From AC-49 sp963817035 (GTDB taxonomy: Bacteria > Actinomycetota > Thermoleophilia > Solirubrobacterales > Solirubrobacteraceae): 64,000 bases of DNA. The DNA is taken from contig CAWFMM010000004.1 of assembly GCA_963817035.1 (NCBI GenBank), positions 2,108,001 through 2,172,000 on the forward strand. Reading direction: 5' to 3'. The notes under the pieces are model-generated. The model was not told the origin of the DNA and did not search any database. It saw only the letters and a program-made list of their open reading frames with translations. Of the stretch, positions 8,850-15,967 are shown in pieces; within the stretch, counting starts at the first letter, position 1; the number at the start of each line of letters is the position of its first letter. A program made the position numbers and the translations under genes.

Positions 8850-10085
8850 TCAAGCCTGTTCCACACAGTCATCGCGGGCGGTCCAAATGCCGTCGGGTCC
8901 GCGGACCTCGGCGCTGAGGAGCTTCATGCTGGCCGACGACTTCCTGTAAGAGCCCGCGACCTTGATCCCGAGCGCCGCACTCGCCGCCGCGCCGAAGCTG
9001 CTCTGGTGCAGGTCGTAGGTGCGCAGCAGCTCGATCCCGTCGACAGCGAGCCGGGCGTCGAGCGCGCGCGCGTTGACCACGAGCGCGCCGAGGTCCGCCC
9101 CCGGGTCCGCGTAGCTCTTCATGAACGCCGTGGCGGCGGCGAGGTTCTCGGGGTCGGTGAGGTCGAGGTGCTGCTCGCGCTCCCATGCGTCGCCGTCAGC
9201 GGCGCGGGCGTTGGGCAGGCCGCGCGCGCCCTTGGCGAAGCCCGGTAGGCCGGCCGCGCCGGTGAGCTGGCCGACGCTGACGATCTGAAAGTCGACCGGG
9301 CGCCCGGTGCGATCGGTGGTCAGGGCGTAGTTGGTCGAGGTCGTGTCGTGGGCGGCGACCCCGGCCGCACCCTTGCCGAACTGGAACGACGCATCGAGGT
9401 CCAGGCGCTCGCGCAGATACGTCGTGGTGCGCCCGGTGGCGGTGTCGGTGCGGGTGCCGGAGACGTCGTCGTCGGCGATCTGGCCGCCGAACGTGCCTCC
9501 GGGGACGTTGACCGATCCCTGGAGATTGGCCAGCGTGCCGTGCTGGGAGAAGCGCTGCGCGGGCCGGCCGGGCGGATGGCGGCCGATCGCCAGCAGCTGG
9601 ACCACCGCTTTGGCTTCGGCCTCACTATGGGCCGGCCAGATCTCGCCCTTCCCGGAATGGGCGAGCACCCACGCGCGCGCCTCGCCGCCCAGCGCGAGCT
9701 TGAGCCCGAGCCCGGAGAAGGAGACGTTGGCACCGATCCCGAGCTCACCGCCGGCCCCGAGGTCGTGGGTGCGCGTGATGCGCCACGTGCCGTCGGACAG
9801 TCCCTCGACCAGCACCGTCGTGGTGTCGCTGACGCGGATGACGACGAACGTGGCACTGCTGGCCTCGGTGTTGGTGTCCGATCGGACGACGCACGGAGCG
9901 CGGTCTTCGTCGCAGTCGCCGCGCGCGACGATGCACAGCGCGCGCCGGAGCTGACGCGTGACGACCGCGCCGATCTGCGGCGCGCCCGACGCGGCGCCGG
10001 CGACGACGAGCGCGACGATGACCACGCCGACGACGGCGACCCATTCGATCGATGCCTGACCTTGGTTGGACCGCACGCGGCGCAT
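8850..10085 (-). CDS. Secreted/pilin-like protein with TadE-type N-terminus
   Basis: The 411-residue protein begins with a short basic stretch and then GQASIEWVAVVGVVIVALVV, which resembles the class III (Flp/TadE-like) prepilin leader: a Gly before a hydrophobic helix containing Glu at about position +5. The rest is a Gly/Ala/Thr-rich outside domain with several Cys near residues 51-66 and predicted beta-structure. I do not recognise the family. The gene sits between the DUF6504-like gene and dnaE2 on the same strand, so it could be read from the imuB LexA-controlled promoter. The link to DNA damage is inferred from position only. Confidence 0.75.
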   Translation of the reverse strand: MRRVRSNQGQASIEWVAVVGVVIVALVVAGAASGAPQIGAVVTRQLRRALCIVARGDCDEDRAPCVVRSDTNTEASSATFVVIRVSDTTTVLVEGLSDGTWRITRTHDLGAGGELGIGANVSFSGLGLKLALGGEARAWVLAHSGKGEIWPAHSEAEAKAVVQLLAIGRHPPGRPAQRFSQHGTLANLQGSVNVPGGTFGGQIADDDVSGTRTDTATGRTTTYLRERLDLDASFQFGKGAAGVAAHDTTSTNYALTTDRTGRPVDFQIVSVGQLTGAAGLPGFAKGARGLPNARAADGDAWEREQHLDLTDPENLAAATAFMKSYADPGADLGALVVNARALDARLAVDGIELLRTYDLHQSSFGAAASAALGIKVAGSYRKSSASMKLLSAEVRGPDGIWTARDDCVEQA

Positions 10086-10137
10086 CGATCCATCGTCCGC
10101 TCAGACGTGTTGCGCGTGTGTGGCGGACTGCGACAAA

Positions 10138-10396
10138 TCAGCGCTGCTGGTACCAGCCACCCGCCTGCAGATCGCGAAAGACCGTCACGTTGCTGGCCGG
10201 CGACGGTGACGAGCTCCCAGTAGCGGCGGCGCAGCGGGCCATCGGTCCACCAGCGGTCCTCGACCAGCCACGACTCGCGCACCGCCTCGACGTCATCGGC
10301 GCCGACGGCGATCGGGCGCCCGTCGGCGCCCGCCCGCACAGCGACGCGCCGGGGCTCGTTGAGGCGGCGCGGCGCGCCGGGCGCAGGCCGGCTCAT
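10138..10396 (-). CDS. DUF6504-like protein of the imuB-dnaE2 cassette, frameshifted
   Basis: The ATG overlaps the imuB stop as ATGA. The frame encodes RRLNEPRRVAVRAGADGRP, then ESWLVEDRWWTDGPLRRRYW and ELVTVAG, typical of a small protein found beside imuB and dnaE2 in actinobacteria (as I recall, DUF6504). At about 10195 the frame breaks. One base later the reading continues as NVTVFRDLQAGGWYQQR with a TGA at 10138-10140. The total of 259 bases is 86 codons plus one base, as expected from a single inserted base in GGCCAGC. Its biochemical role is unknown. Confidence 0.7.
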
Positions 10397-11574
10397 CGCT
10401 CGAACGGGGTCAGCACCGCGCGGCGCTCGGGCACGCGCGAGTCGGGATCGACGAGCAGGACGCGCAGCGCGGCGTCGGGTCCGGCGGCAGCGCGCGCCTG
10501 GCGCACGGCGTCGCGCAGGCGGGCGCGGCGCTCCGCGGTGCCGTCGTCGAACAGCGCGGCGGACTGCAGCGGCGGCGGACCCAGGCCGTCGGCGGTCAGC
10601 CGCAGGACCTGAGCGGGAGCGGGCAGCGACGCGACACGGCCGCCGAGCGCGAGGCGCATCCGCGCGGCGTCGGCGGTCGCTTCGCGAAAGACGACACGCT
10701 CGCGCCACGTGCCGCCCTCGACCAGCGAGGCGGCGAGCACGGCGCTGCGCACGGTGCGCCCGCGCAGCTCGCGGCGGGCGAGCAGGCGATCGATGAGCAC
10801 CGCCAGCGCCCGTTCGAGCTGCGGCCCCGAGTTGGCCTCGGGCAGCTCGAGCTGCTCCTCGAGGCGCTCGCGCGGCTGGCGCGGGATCAGCGGTTCGTCG
10901 CGGCCGTGGGCGAGCTCGTGGGCGAGGATCCCGGCGGGGCCGAAGCGGTCGGCCACGGCGTCGCGCGGCAGCGCGGCCAGCTCGCCGAGGGTCTCGATGC
11001 CCAGGCACTGCAGCTCGGTCGGCAGGTGGGCGGTCTGCGCGCGGCTGCGCAGCAGCTCGATCGGCTCGCCGGCCAGGTCGTCGGCGCCACGGACGATCTC
11101 CGGGCGCCGGACGCGGGCGCGATGCGCGCCGGCCAGCGCGCAGAAGCGCGACGGCCCGGCGCCGAGGCGGGCGGGGCGTCGCAGCGCGGCGCGGGTCGCG
11201 TTGAAGACACCCTCCAGCGAACCGCCGTGCAGGCGCCGCAGGCCACGCGCGTCGAAGCAGGCCAGCCCCGGATCGCCGGACTCGACCGCGGCGCCGATGT
11301 TCTCCAGGGAGACCAGCACCCGCTCCCAGACGTCGGCGACCCCGACCGGGTCACCGGGCACGAGCGACAGCGTCGGGCAGCGCGCCAGCGCCTCCCCCAG
11401 CCGCATGCCCGGATGCACGCCGGCCGCCTCGGCCGCCGCCGACACCTCGCCGACCTGCTCGCCTTCGCCGGGCTCGGGGGCGAGCGCCGACGGGCCCTGC
11501 ATCAGCGCCTCGCGGCTGCCCGCCGCGACGGCGAGGGCGAAGCGGGGAACGAAGGCGGCGACGACAATCGACAT
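10393..11574 (-). CDS. imuB: Y-family polymerase-like protein ImuB
   Basis: The 393-residue protein starts at ATG 11574, chosen because an upstream in-frame start would lie beyond the LexA box. It has the Y-family palm/finger layout (VVAAFVPRFALAVA, GMRLGEALARCP, ACFDARGLRRLHGG) and helix-hairpin-helix region (TLGELAALPRDAVADRFG), followed by a little-finger-like part. The palm lacks the canonical acidic cluster of active DinB enzymes, as usual in ImuB, which acts as a scaffold linking DnaE2 to the sliding clamp. No imuA-like RecA-fold gene precedes it. Its stop overlaps the start of the DUF6504-like gene. Confidence 0.9.
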   Translation of the reverse strand: MSIVVAAFVPRFALAVAAGSREALMQGPSALAPEPGEGEQVGEVSAAAEAAGVHPGMRLGEALARCPTLSLVPGDPVGVADVWERVLVSLENIGAAVESGDPGLACFDARGLRRLHGGSLEGVFNATRAALRRPARLGAGPSRFCALAGAHRARVRRPEIVRGADDLAGEPIELLRSRAQTAHLPTELQCLGIETLGELAALPRDAVADRFGPAGILAHELAHGRDEPLIPRQPRERLEEQLELPEANSGPQLERALAVLIDRLLARRELRGRTVRSAVLAASLVEGGTWRERVVFREATADAARMRLALGGRVASLPAPAQVLRLTADGLGPPPLQSAALFDDGTAERRARLRDAVRQARAAAGPDAALRVLLVDPDSRVPERRAVLTPFER

Positions 11575-11576
11575 AC

Positions 11577-11588
11577 GAACACATGTTC
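11577..11588 (-). promoter_or_regulatory. LexA box of imuB
   Basis: GAACACATGTTC, flanked by C and G, is a perfect GAAC-N4-GTTC operator two bases upstream of the imuB ATG. The 14-mer is the exact reverse complement of the box in front of lexA (15012-15025). Confidence 0.92.
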
Positions 11589-11668
11589 GCACAAATGGCT
11601 GCGGCGGTCACGGCCGTCGTGCCACGATGTCCGGGTGCTCTTCGAGTGAGCTGACGGTCGTCTTTGAC

Positions 11669-11806
11669 ATGCGGCTGGTCGAGGCAGCTCGGGCGACCTT
11701 CGTCGCCCTCGCCGAGACCCTCACCACCCCGCTCATCACCTGCGACGCCCATCTCGCCTCCGCGTCTGGACACACCGCGCAGATCGAGCTCTTCGCCGCG
11801 TCGTAG
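11669..11806 (+). pseudogene. VapC/PIN-domain toxin, C-terminal remnant
   Basis: The frame from the ATG at 11669 encodes about 45 residues: ARATFVALAETLTTPLITCD followed by AHLASASGHTAQIELF. This matches the C-terminal end of VapC-like PIN proteins, where an Asp in the TCD motif completes the acidic site and a Gly-His pair follows. The N-terminal two thirds with the first catalytic residues is missing, and no antitoxin gene lies upstream. The stop TAG abuts the stop of the EEP pseudogene on the other strand. Confidence 0.65.
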
Positions 11807-12565
11807 CTACCGGGCGAACTCCGCCCAGAGCGGGTAGTGGTCGGAGATGTGAGCATTGCGGTCGTCGCCGGTCGGGGAGTCCTTGAGGATGTAGTCGGTC
11901 CACGGGACGTAGCCGGCCGTCGTGTAGTCGAGCGTCAGCGCCTCGCGGGTGGTCGTCGGCGCGATCGGCGAGCCACTGGGCGATCGCCTGGAGCTCGTGG
12001 CGGCGGCGCTCCTTCTTGGCCCTGCTCTCGCCGTACAGGGCGTGGAGCGTGACGAGCGTGAACGATCGCCTGCGGCGAAGCTGACCGCGTACGGGGTCCG
12101 CGCGAACTGACGATCGAGCGCGCCGATGAGGACGCCCTCGGCGGTCGCGGGGACGACGATCTCGCCGAGCCCCGACGACCGCGCGCGCCTGCGGTCGTGG
12201 ACGAACGCGAGACGCTCGCCGTTGCCGGGGCCGCCATCGGTGACGTCGGTGACGACGTAGGCCCAGTCGTCGCCGAGGATCTTCATCAGCGTCTGCAGGC
12301 CGGTGAGATCGCGGCGCGTCTCCTGGATCGCGCAGACGTCGAAGCGGCTGACGACCTCGGGGATCGCGCAGACGTCGCTCAGGTTGCGCTTGGGCTCGTC
12401 GCCCGGCTCGGTGACCCACTTCTCGGTCAGGTCGCCGAACACCGCAACGTTCCAGGTACCGATGAGCAGGTTGCCGGGCTTCTTCTTCGGCAGCTTGGCC
12501 TTTCCGTAGCGAGCCGGTAAGCCGGAGACTCTTCCTCTCCTAGCTCGAGCTCGTCCAGCCAGCAT
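11807..12565 (-). pseudogene. Endonuclease/exonuclease/phosphatase (EEP) family protein, degraded
   Basis: The N-terminal part reads LLIGTWNVAVFGDLTEKW and CAIQETRRDL, the Mg-binding Asn and Glu motifs of the DNase I-like EEP fold, and the end reads ISDHYPLWAEF, the catalytic SDH motif. Between them the reading moves to another frame (LVTLHALYGESRAKKERRRH, then ELQAIAQWLADRADD) and back, so there are two frameshifts near 12065 and 11960. The segment that should carry the GDFN catalytic motif is absent, meaning an internal deletion. The first residues are encoded by a copy of the rnpB 3' end (12497-12526), so the native start has been lost or replaced. Confidence 0.75.
12497..12526. repeat. 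Distal copy of the rnpB 3' end (attachment-site-like direct repeat)
   Basis: These 30 bases are identical to 13686-13715, which is the end of rnpB plus the first bases of its terminator. The copies lie in the same orientation 1189 bases apart. That is the geometry left by a site-specific element inserted at the 3' end of an RNA gene: the rnpB copy stays intact and the distal copy marks the other border. Confidence 0.8.
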
Positions 12566-12608
12566 GGCGGGATCGCCTCGAGACCAAGGGCTGCCCCGAG
12601 AAATGTTC

Positions 12609-12627
12609 CCGGTTATCGCTCAACCGG
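12609..12627. promoter_or_regulatory. Inverted repeat upstream of the SDR gene
   Basis: CCGGTT and AACCGG are separated by seven bases and lie 18 bases before the SDR start codon. The size and position fit a dimeric repressor operator, for example of a TetR-type regulator, but no regulator gene is adjacent. Confidence 0.4.
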
Positions 12628-12645
12628 TAGACTGACATCTCGTTG

Positions 12646-13452
12646 ATGCGCCTCAAGGGGAAAGTCGCAGTCGTAACCGGTGGAGCCGGGGGGATCGGCA
12701 GTGCGACGGTGCGGCGTCTGAGTAGCGAGGGCGCGAGCGTCGTCGTCGTCGACAAAGACAGCGAGGGAGCGGAGCGTGTCGCCGAGGAGATCGTGCGCGC
12801 GGGCGGTACGGCGATCGGCCGGCAAGCCGACGTCTCGTCCGTAGAGGAGATGCAAGCGCTGTTCGAGGGCGTGAGATCGCAGTACGGCGGTATCGACATC
12901 CTCCACAACAACGCGGCTGCGACCGGCCCGGACGGGGTGGGCGGCGATCGCGGCTTGCTAGAGATGAGTGTGGAGCTGTGGGACCGGACGATGGCGGTGA
13001 ATGTTCGCGGGGCTATGCTCGGCTGCCGCTTTGCGGTCCCGATGATGGTCGAGCGCGGCGGCGGCTCGATCATCAACACGTCCTCGAACGCCGCCCTTGT
13101 CGGCGCCCCCGCCCTCACCGCGTATTCCACCTCGAAAGCTGCGCTGCTCGGCCTGACGCGCCAGATCGCCACCGAGTTCGGCAAGTCCGGCGTGCGCTGC
13201 AACGCGCTGGCGCCCGGGCTCGTCCTTACCGAGGGGACAAGGAAGTCGTTCACGCCGGCCGGACTCGCCGAGAGCGAGAGCCAGAACCTCGTTCCCTTCA
13301 TCGGGACGCCCGAGCACATCGCGGGCGTCGTCGCCTTCCTTGCGTCGGACGACGCGGCCTACATCACGGGGCAGGTCATCGTCGCCGACGGCGGCTACAC
13401 GACCGGCCGTCCCGCGATTCCGCTCCCCGACGAGCCTGCGGACGACGAGTAG
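12646..13452 (+). CDS. Short-chain dehydrogenase/reductase (SDR)
   Basis: The 268-residue protein starts at ATG 12646; a TTG one codon earlier is also open. It shows the classical SDR pattern: TGGAGGIGSA dinucleotide loop, a VVDKDSEGAE strand with the acidic residue that favours NAD(H), ILHNNAAATG, the catalytic Ser region INTSSNAALVG, the YSTSK active site, and a C-terminal ITGQVIVADGG. It would oxidise or reduce an alcohol/ketone substrate in the cytoplasm; the substrate cannot be told. It lies alone in the segment bounded by rnpB repeats. Confidence 0.92.
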   Translation: MRLKGKVAVVTGGAGGIGSATVRRLSSEGASVVVVDKDSEGAERVAEEIVRAGGTAIGRQADVSSVEEMQALFEGVRSQYGGIDILHNNAAATGPDGVGGDRGLLEMSVELWDRTMAVNVRGAMLGCRFAVPMMVERGGGSIINTSSNAALVGAPALTAYSTSKAALLGLTRQIATEFGKSGVRCNALAPGLVLTEGTRKSFTPAGLAESESQNLVPFIGTPEHIAGVVAFLASDDAAYITGQVIVADGGYTTGRPAIPLPDEPADDE

Positions 13453-13666
13453 AGGCAACCGTCTCAGGAGCGCACGAGGATCGCATCGAGAAGGCGATGT
13501 CGACTCCGGGCGTCTGATCGCGCGCGCGGAAGTCTTGTTCGTACGGTGCGACGCGCTGACGGATGTAGCTTTCCAGGCGCCGCGCCGAGCCATTGCATCG
13601 AGATTTCCTCCGTTCCCAGCACATCATTTGCTTAGCGTCACGAGTCTGTAGCGAACCGGCACATAG

Positions 13667-13692
13667 AAAGGCCCCGCCGGAGCGGGGCCTTT
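13667..13692 (-). terminator. Terminator of rnpB
   Basis: An 11-base perfect stem (AAAGGCCCCGC with GCGGGGCCTTT) encloses the loop CGGA, directly after the rnpB 3' end in the rnpB direction, with further T residues following. Confidence 0.85.
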
Positions 13693-13715
13693 CCGTAGCG
13701 AGCCGGTAAGCCGGA
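13686..13715. repeat. rnpB-borne copy of the 30-bp direct repeat
   Basis: This copy covers the last 23 bases of rnpB and seven bases of its terminator. It is identical to 12497-12526 and differs from it on both flanks. Confidence 0.8.
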
Positions 13716-14027
13716 TTCTGTCGTGAGCAGCCATCCATCTGTGCGGCCGACCTGGACCTTGGCGAGCAGCCTGCGAGCGGCCCTGCTTGGCCTTGCATCG
13801 GGTGGGGTTTGCCGAGCCGCCGCGTCACCGCGGCGCTGGTGCGCTCTTACCGCACCTTTTCAACCTTGCCTGTGCGCATCCACGTGGTTTGCGCCATCGG
13901 CGGTGTGTTTCTGTGGCACTTTCCCGCGGGTTTCCCCGGGTTGCCGTTAGCAACCACCCTGCCCTGTGATGTCCGGACTTTCCTCGAAGGGTTTGACACC
14001 TCCGCGACTGCTTGGCTTGCGTTACCG
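13693..14027 (-). ncRNA. rnpB: RNase P RNA, type A
   Basis: Read on the minus strand, the sequence has the conserved GAGGAAAGTCCGGAC block near its 5' end (P4 and flanking), a central region with AGGGTGCGGTAAGAGCGCACC-like loops in the specificity domain, and the universal 3' block ACAGAATCCGGCTTACCGGC. It is the catalytic RNA that removes 5' leaders from pre-tRNAs. The 5' end is approximate, placed by the likely P1 partner; the 3' end abuts the terminator. Its promoter must overlap the end of the zinc-ribbon gene upstream. Confidence 0.95.
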
Positions 14028-14039
14028 AAGGTAGCGCAG

Positions 14040-14342
14040 TCAACTCAGGTCCGCACTACATGAACCGCAGTGCCCACCGCCTGCCGTGGGCGCCATCGCC
14101 TCCGTGCGACAGACCGGGCATCGGACGGTACGGCGGGCGAGGAGACCCTCCCATACGCCGACGAGATCCTCGTCAAGCGTCAGTCCCCTGCCCGCCGGTC
14201 CGGCGTAGCCGGACGGCGTCCGTTGCGCAAGTGCGCGTCCCATGGCCTCGGTCGGCGCGGTTCCCAGCATCCGCAACGGCGGGCGCCGGGTCGGCGTCAC
14301 CGGCGCCAGATCAAGATCGAGTTGGAGTGCGGTGGCGCTCAT
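14040..14342 (-). CDS. Small zinc-ribbon protein following lexA
   Basis: The 100-residue protein starts at ATG 14342, overlapping the lexA stop as ATGA, so the two are translationally coupled. The C-terminal part has CPVC and CGSC pairs about 17 residues apart, a zinc-ribbon arrangement. The N-terminal half is Pro/Leu/Arg-rich without recognisable motifs. Being in the lexA operon, it should be induced by DNA damage. Its function is unknown. It ends 13 bases before the rnpB 5' end. Confidence 0.75.
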   Translation of the reverse strand: MSATALQLDLDLAPVTPTRRPPLRMLGTAPTEAMGRALAQRTPSGYAGPAGRGLTLDEDLVGVWEGLLARRTVRCPVCRTEAMAPTAGGGHCGSCSADLS

Positions 14343-14974
14343 CGCATGCTCCGGAAAAGACCGACGACACGCCCGAGGACGACGGCCTCCTTGGAGCGGA
14401 TCGGCTCGAAGCTCGGGTTCTCCGGCTGGAGGCGAATGTGATCGGACTCGCGGAAGTAGCGCTTGACCGTCGCCTCCTCGCCCACCAGCGCGACGACGAT
14501 CTCCCCGTCGTGCGCGGTCTCGGTCGGCCGCACGACGACGTAGTCGCCCTCGAGCATCCCCGCGTTGATCATCGAGTCGCCGCGGACGCGTAGGACGTAC
14601 TCGCCATCGCTGCTGCCGACTTCGGCCGGCATCTGCATGTAATCCTCGATGTTCTCCTCGGCGAGGATCGGCTGGCCGGCGGCGACGGAGCCGACGAGCG
14701 GCAGCCCGGGCGGCGTCACGAACTGGCGCACGTTGCCGACGGCCTGGCCCATGCCCTCCCGGGCGCGGTCGAGGAGTTCGAGCGCGCGGGGCTTGGTCGG
14801 GTCGCGGCGTAACAGCCCGAGCTTCTCGAGATTCGCGAGGTGCGCATGGACGGTCGAGGACGAGGCCAGTCCGACCGCCTTGCCAATGTCGCGCACGGTC
14901 GGCGGATAGCCGTTCTTGGCCGAATAGCGCTTGATGAAGTCGAAGATCTCCTGCTGGCGCTTCGTCAAGTCCAT
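14339..14974 (-). CDS. lexA: LexA repressor
   Basis: The 211-residue repressor of the SOS regulon starts at ATG 14974 with AAGGAG nine bases upstream; the longer open frame upstream crosses the operator and is not used. The N-terminal winged helix (LTKRQQEIFDFI, YPPTVRDIGKAVGLASSSTV) binds DNA. The C-terminal S24 domain has the Ala-Gly cleavage site in SVAAGQPI, the nucleophile Ser in GDSMINAGM and the Lys in EATVKRYF. A LexA box upstream indicates autoregulation. imuB and dnaE2 on the same strand have matching boxes. Confidence 0.98.
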   Translation of the reverse strand: MDLTKRQQEIFDFIKRYSAKNGYPPTVRDIGKAVGLASSSTVHAHLANLEKLGLLRRDPTKPRALELLDRAREGMGQAVGNVRQFVTPPGLPLVGSVAAGQPILAEENIEDYMQMPAEVGSSDGEYVLRVRGDSMINAGMLEGDYVVVRPTETAHDGEIVVALVGEEATVKRYFRESDHIRLQPENPSFEPIRSKEAVVLGRVVGLFRSMR

Positions 14975-15012
14975 GACGTGCTCCTTGGCCGGGCTGGGCT
15001 GATGGGTGGAAC

Positions 15013-15024
15013 GAACATGTGTTC
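15013..15024 (-). promoter_or_regulatory. LexA box of lexA
   Basis: GAACATGTGTTC with flanking C and G is a perfect GAAC-N4-GTTC site, 38 bases upstream of the lexA start and consistent with autorepression. Confidence 0.93.
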
Positions 15025-15042
15025 GTAAGCTAGCGCGGCCCG

Positions 15043-15069
15043 TGGACAGAATCAACCCGGGGCTATACT
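15043..15069 (+). promoter_or_regulatory. Promoter of tRNA-Leu
   Basis: TGGACA and TATACT are 15 bases apart, with TATACT ending 12 bases before the tRNA. The spacing is shorter than optimal, so the -35 assignment is tentative; the -10 match is strong. Confidence 0.5.
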
Positions 15070-15081
15070 CACCGCCCCCAC

Positions 15082-15167
<86 letters not shown>

Positions 15168-15218
15168 TTTCGTCAGAGATCCACCCTGACGACCCGCGTA
15201 GCGGCCATGCGCTCCTAA

Positions 15219-15234
15219 GTAGCAGGACTGCTAC
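15219..15234. promoter_or_regulatory. Operator-like palindrome before the VapB antitoxin
   Basis: GTAGCAG and CTGCTAC are a perfect 7-base inverted repeat separated by GA, ending one base before an in-frame ATG of the antitoxin gene. The position suits autorepression by the VapB/VapBC complex. Confidence 0.6.
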
Positions 15235-15235
15235 C

Positions 15236-15490
15236 ATGGAGCGCATGGCGATCATCCCTCAGAAGGAGCTCCGCAACAACGTGGGCGAGGTCCTGCGGCG
15301 GGCGGAGGCCGGCGAAGAGCTCACGATCACGGTGTCCGGGCGCCCAGTGGCCAAACTCGGGCCGCTCGATGCCCGCCAATGGGTCGACAGCGGTGACCTC
15401 CAGGAGCTCTGGGCGTTGCCGGCGGACCGAACGCTCACACGCGACATCGAACGCTTCGCGGTCAGCCTGCGCGACCCGTGGGCCGCCTGA
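15236..15490 (+). CDS. vapB: VapB-type (Phd/YefM fold) antitoxin
   Basis: The protein has 84 residues from ATG 15236, or 81 from ATG 15245. The N-terminal AIIPQKELRNNVGEVLRRAE and ITVSGRPVAKLGPL are typical of the Phd/YefM DNA-binding domain of VapB-like antitoxins. The C-terminal tail (LPADRTLTRDIERFAVSLRD) would wrap the toxin. It overlaps the toxin gene by 13 bases, so the two are coupled. It begins about 70 bases after tRNA-Leu. Confidence 0.9.
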   Translation: MERMAIIPQKELRNNVGEVLRRAEAGEELTITVSGRPVAKLGPLDARQWVDSGDLQELWALPADRTLTRDIERFAVSLRDPWAA

Positions 15491-15885
15491 CCGTGCGAGC
15501 ACTGCTCGACACGTCCGTGCTCATCGGCGGTGAGGCCGTCCCGCCTGGGCTGCAATCAGCGATCAGTGCCGTGTCGATCGCCGAGCTGCACTTCGGCCTG
15601 CTCGTTGCGAACGATGACGACACGCGCGCCCTTCGTGCGGCCCGCCTCGGCCTGCTCGAAGCGCGCTTCCCATCGCCGCTTCCCATCGACGATCGGGTCG
15701 CTCGCGAGTGGGGCAAGCTCCAAGCCGCAGTCGCCAACCGCGGCGGCAAGCCCCGTCGTCGCAACGCGGACCTGGCGATCGCGGCCACCGCGAACGTACA
15801 CGACGCCATCCTGGTCACCAACAACGTCAAGGACTTCGCGATCATCGACGACCTTGTACGCACGCGATCACCGCTTCACGCCTGA
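15478..15885 (+). CDS. vapC: VapC-type PIN-domain ribonuclease toxin
   Basis: The 135-residue protein starts at GTG 15478 inside the end of the antitoxin gene; GTG 15493 is an alternative. The PIN-domain acidic residues are in place: Asp in LLDTSVLI, Glu in SIAELHFG, Asp in NADLAIAATA and Asp in TNNVKDF. VapC toxins cut specific RNAs, often tRNAs, in the cytoplasm and are held inactive by VapB. Nothing suggests this copy is broken. Confidence 0.92.
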   Translation: MGRLTVRALLDTSVLIGGEAVPPGLQSAISAVSIAELHFGLLVANDDDTRALRAARLGLLEARFPSPLPIDDRVAREWGKLQAAVANRGGKPRRRNADLAIAATANVHDAILVTNNVKDFAIIDDLVRTRSPLHA

Positions 15886-15967
15886 CCACGCTCGCTCGAT
15901 GTCGCGCGGCTCGATGATCGCGACGCGCTTGTGATGAACAACGCGTCCACGTGACTCGAGCACCGAG

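Larger units (their letters stand above)
12497..13685. mobile_element. Small inserted segment at rnpB, carrying an SDR gene
   Basis: The segment is bounded by the 30-bp rnpB repeats and holds one intact gene, the SDR oxidoreductase, plus about 230 bases with no gene before the rnpB terminator. No integrase is present, so it would be a remnant or a non-autonomous piece. The call is inferred from the repeat geometry. Confidence 0.5.

Noticed and set aside
5691..9248. Open frame of 1185 codons on the plus strand opposite dnaE2
   Set aside because: It is rich in Arg, Ala, Val and Gly without domains. High GC makes long antisense frames common, and dnaE2 on the other strand is certain.
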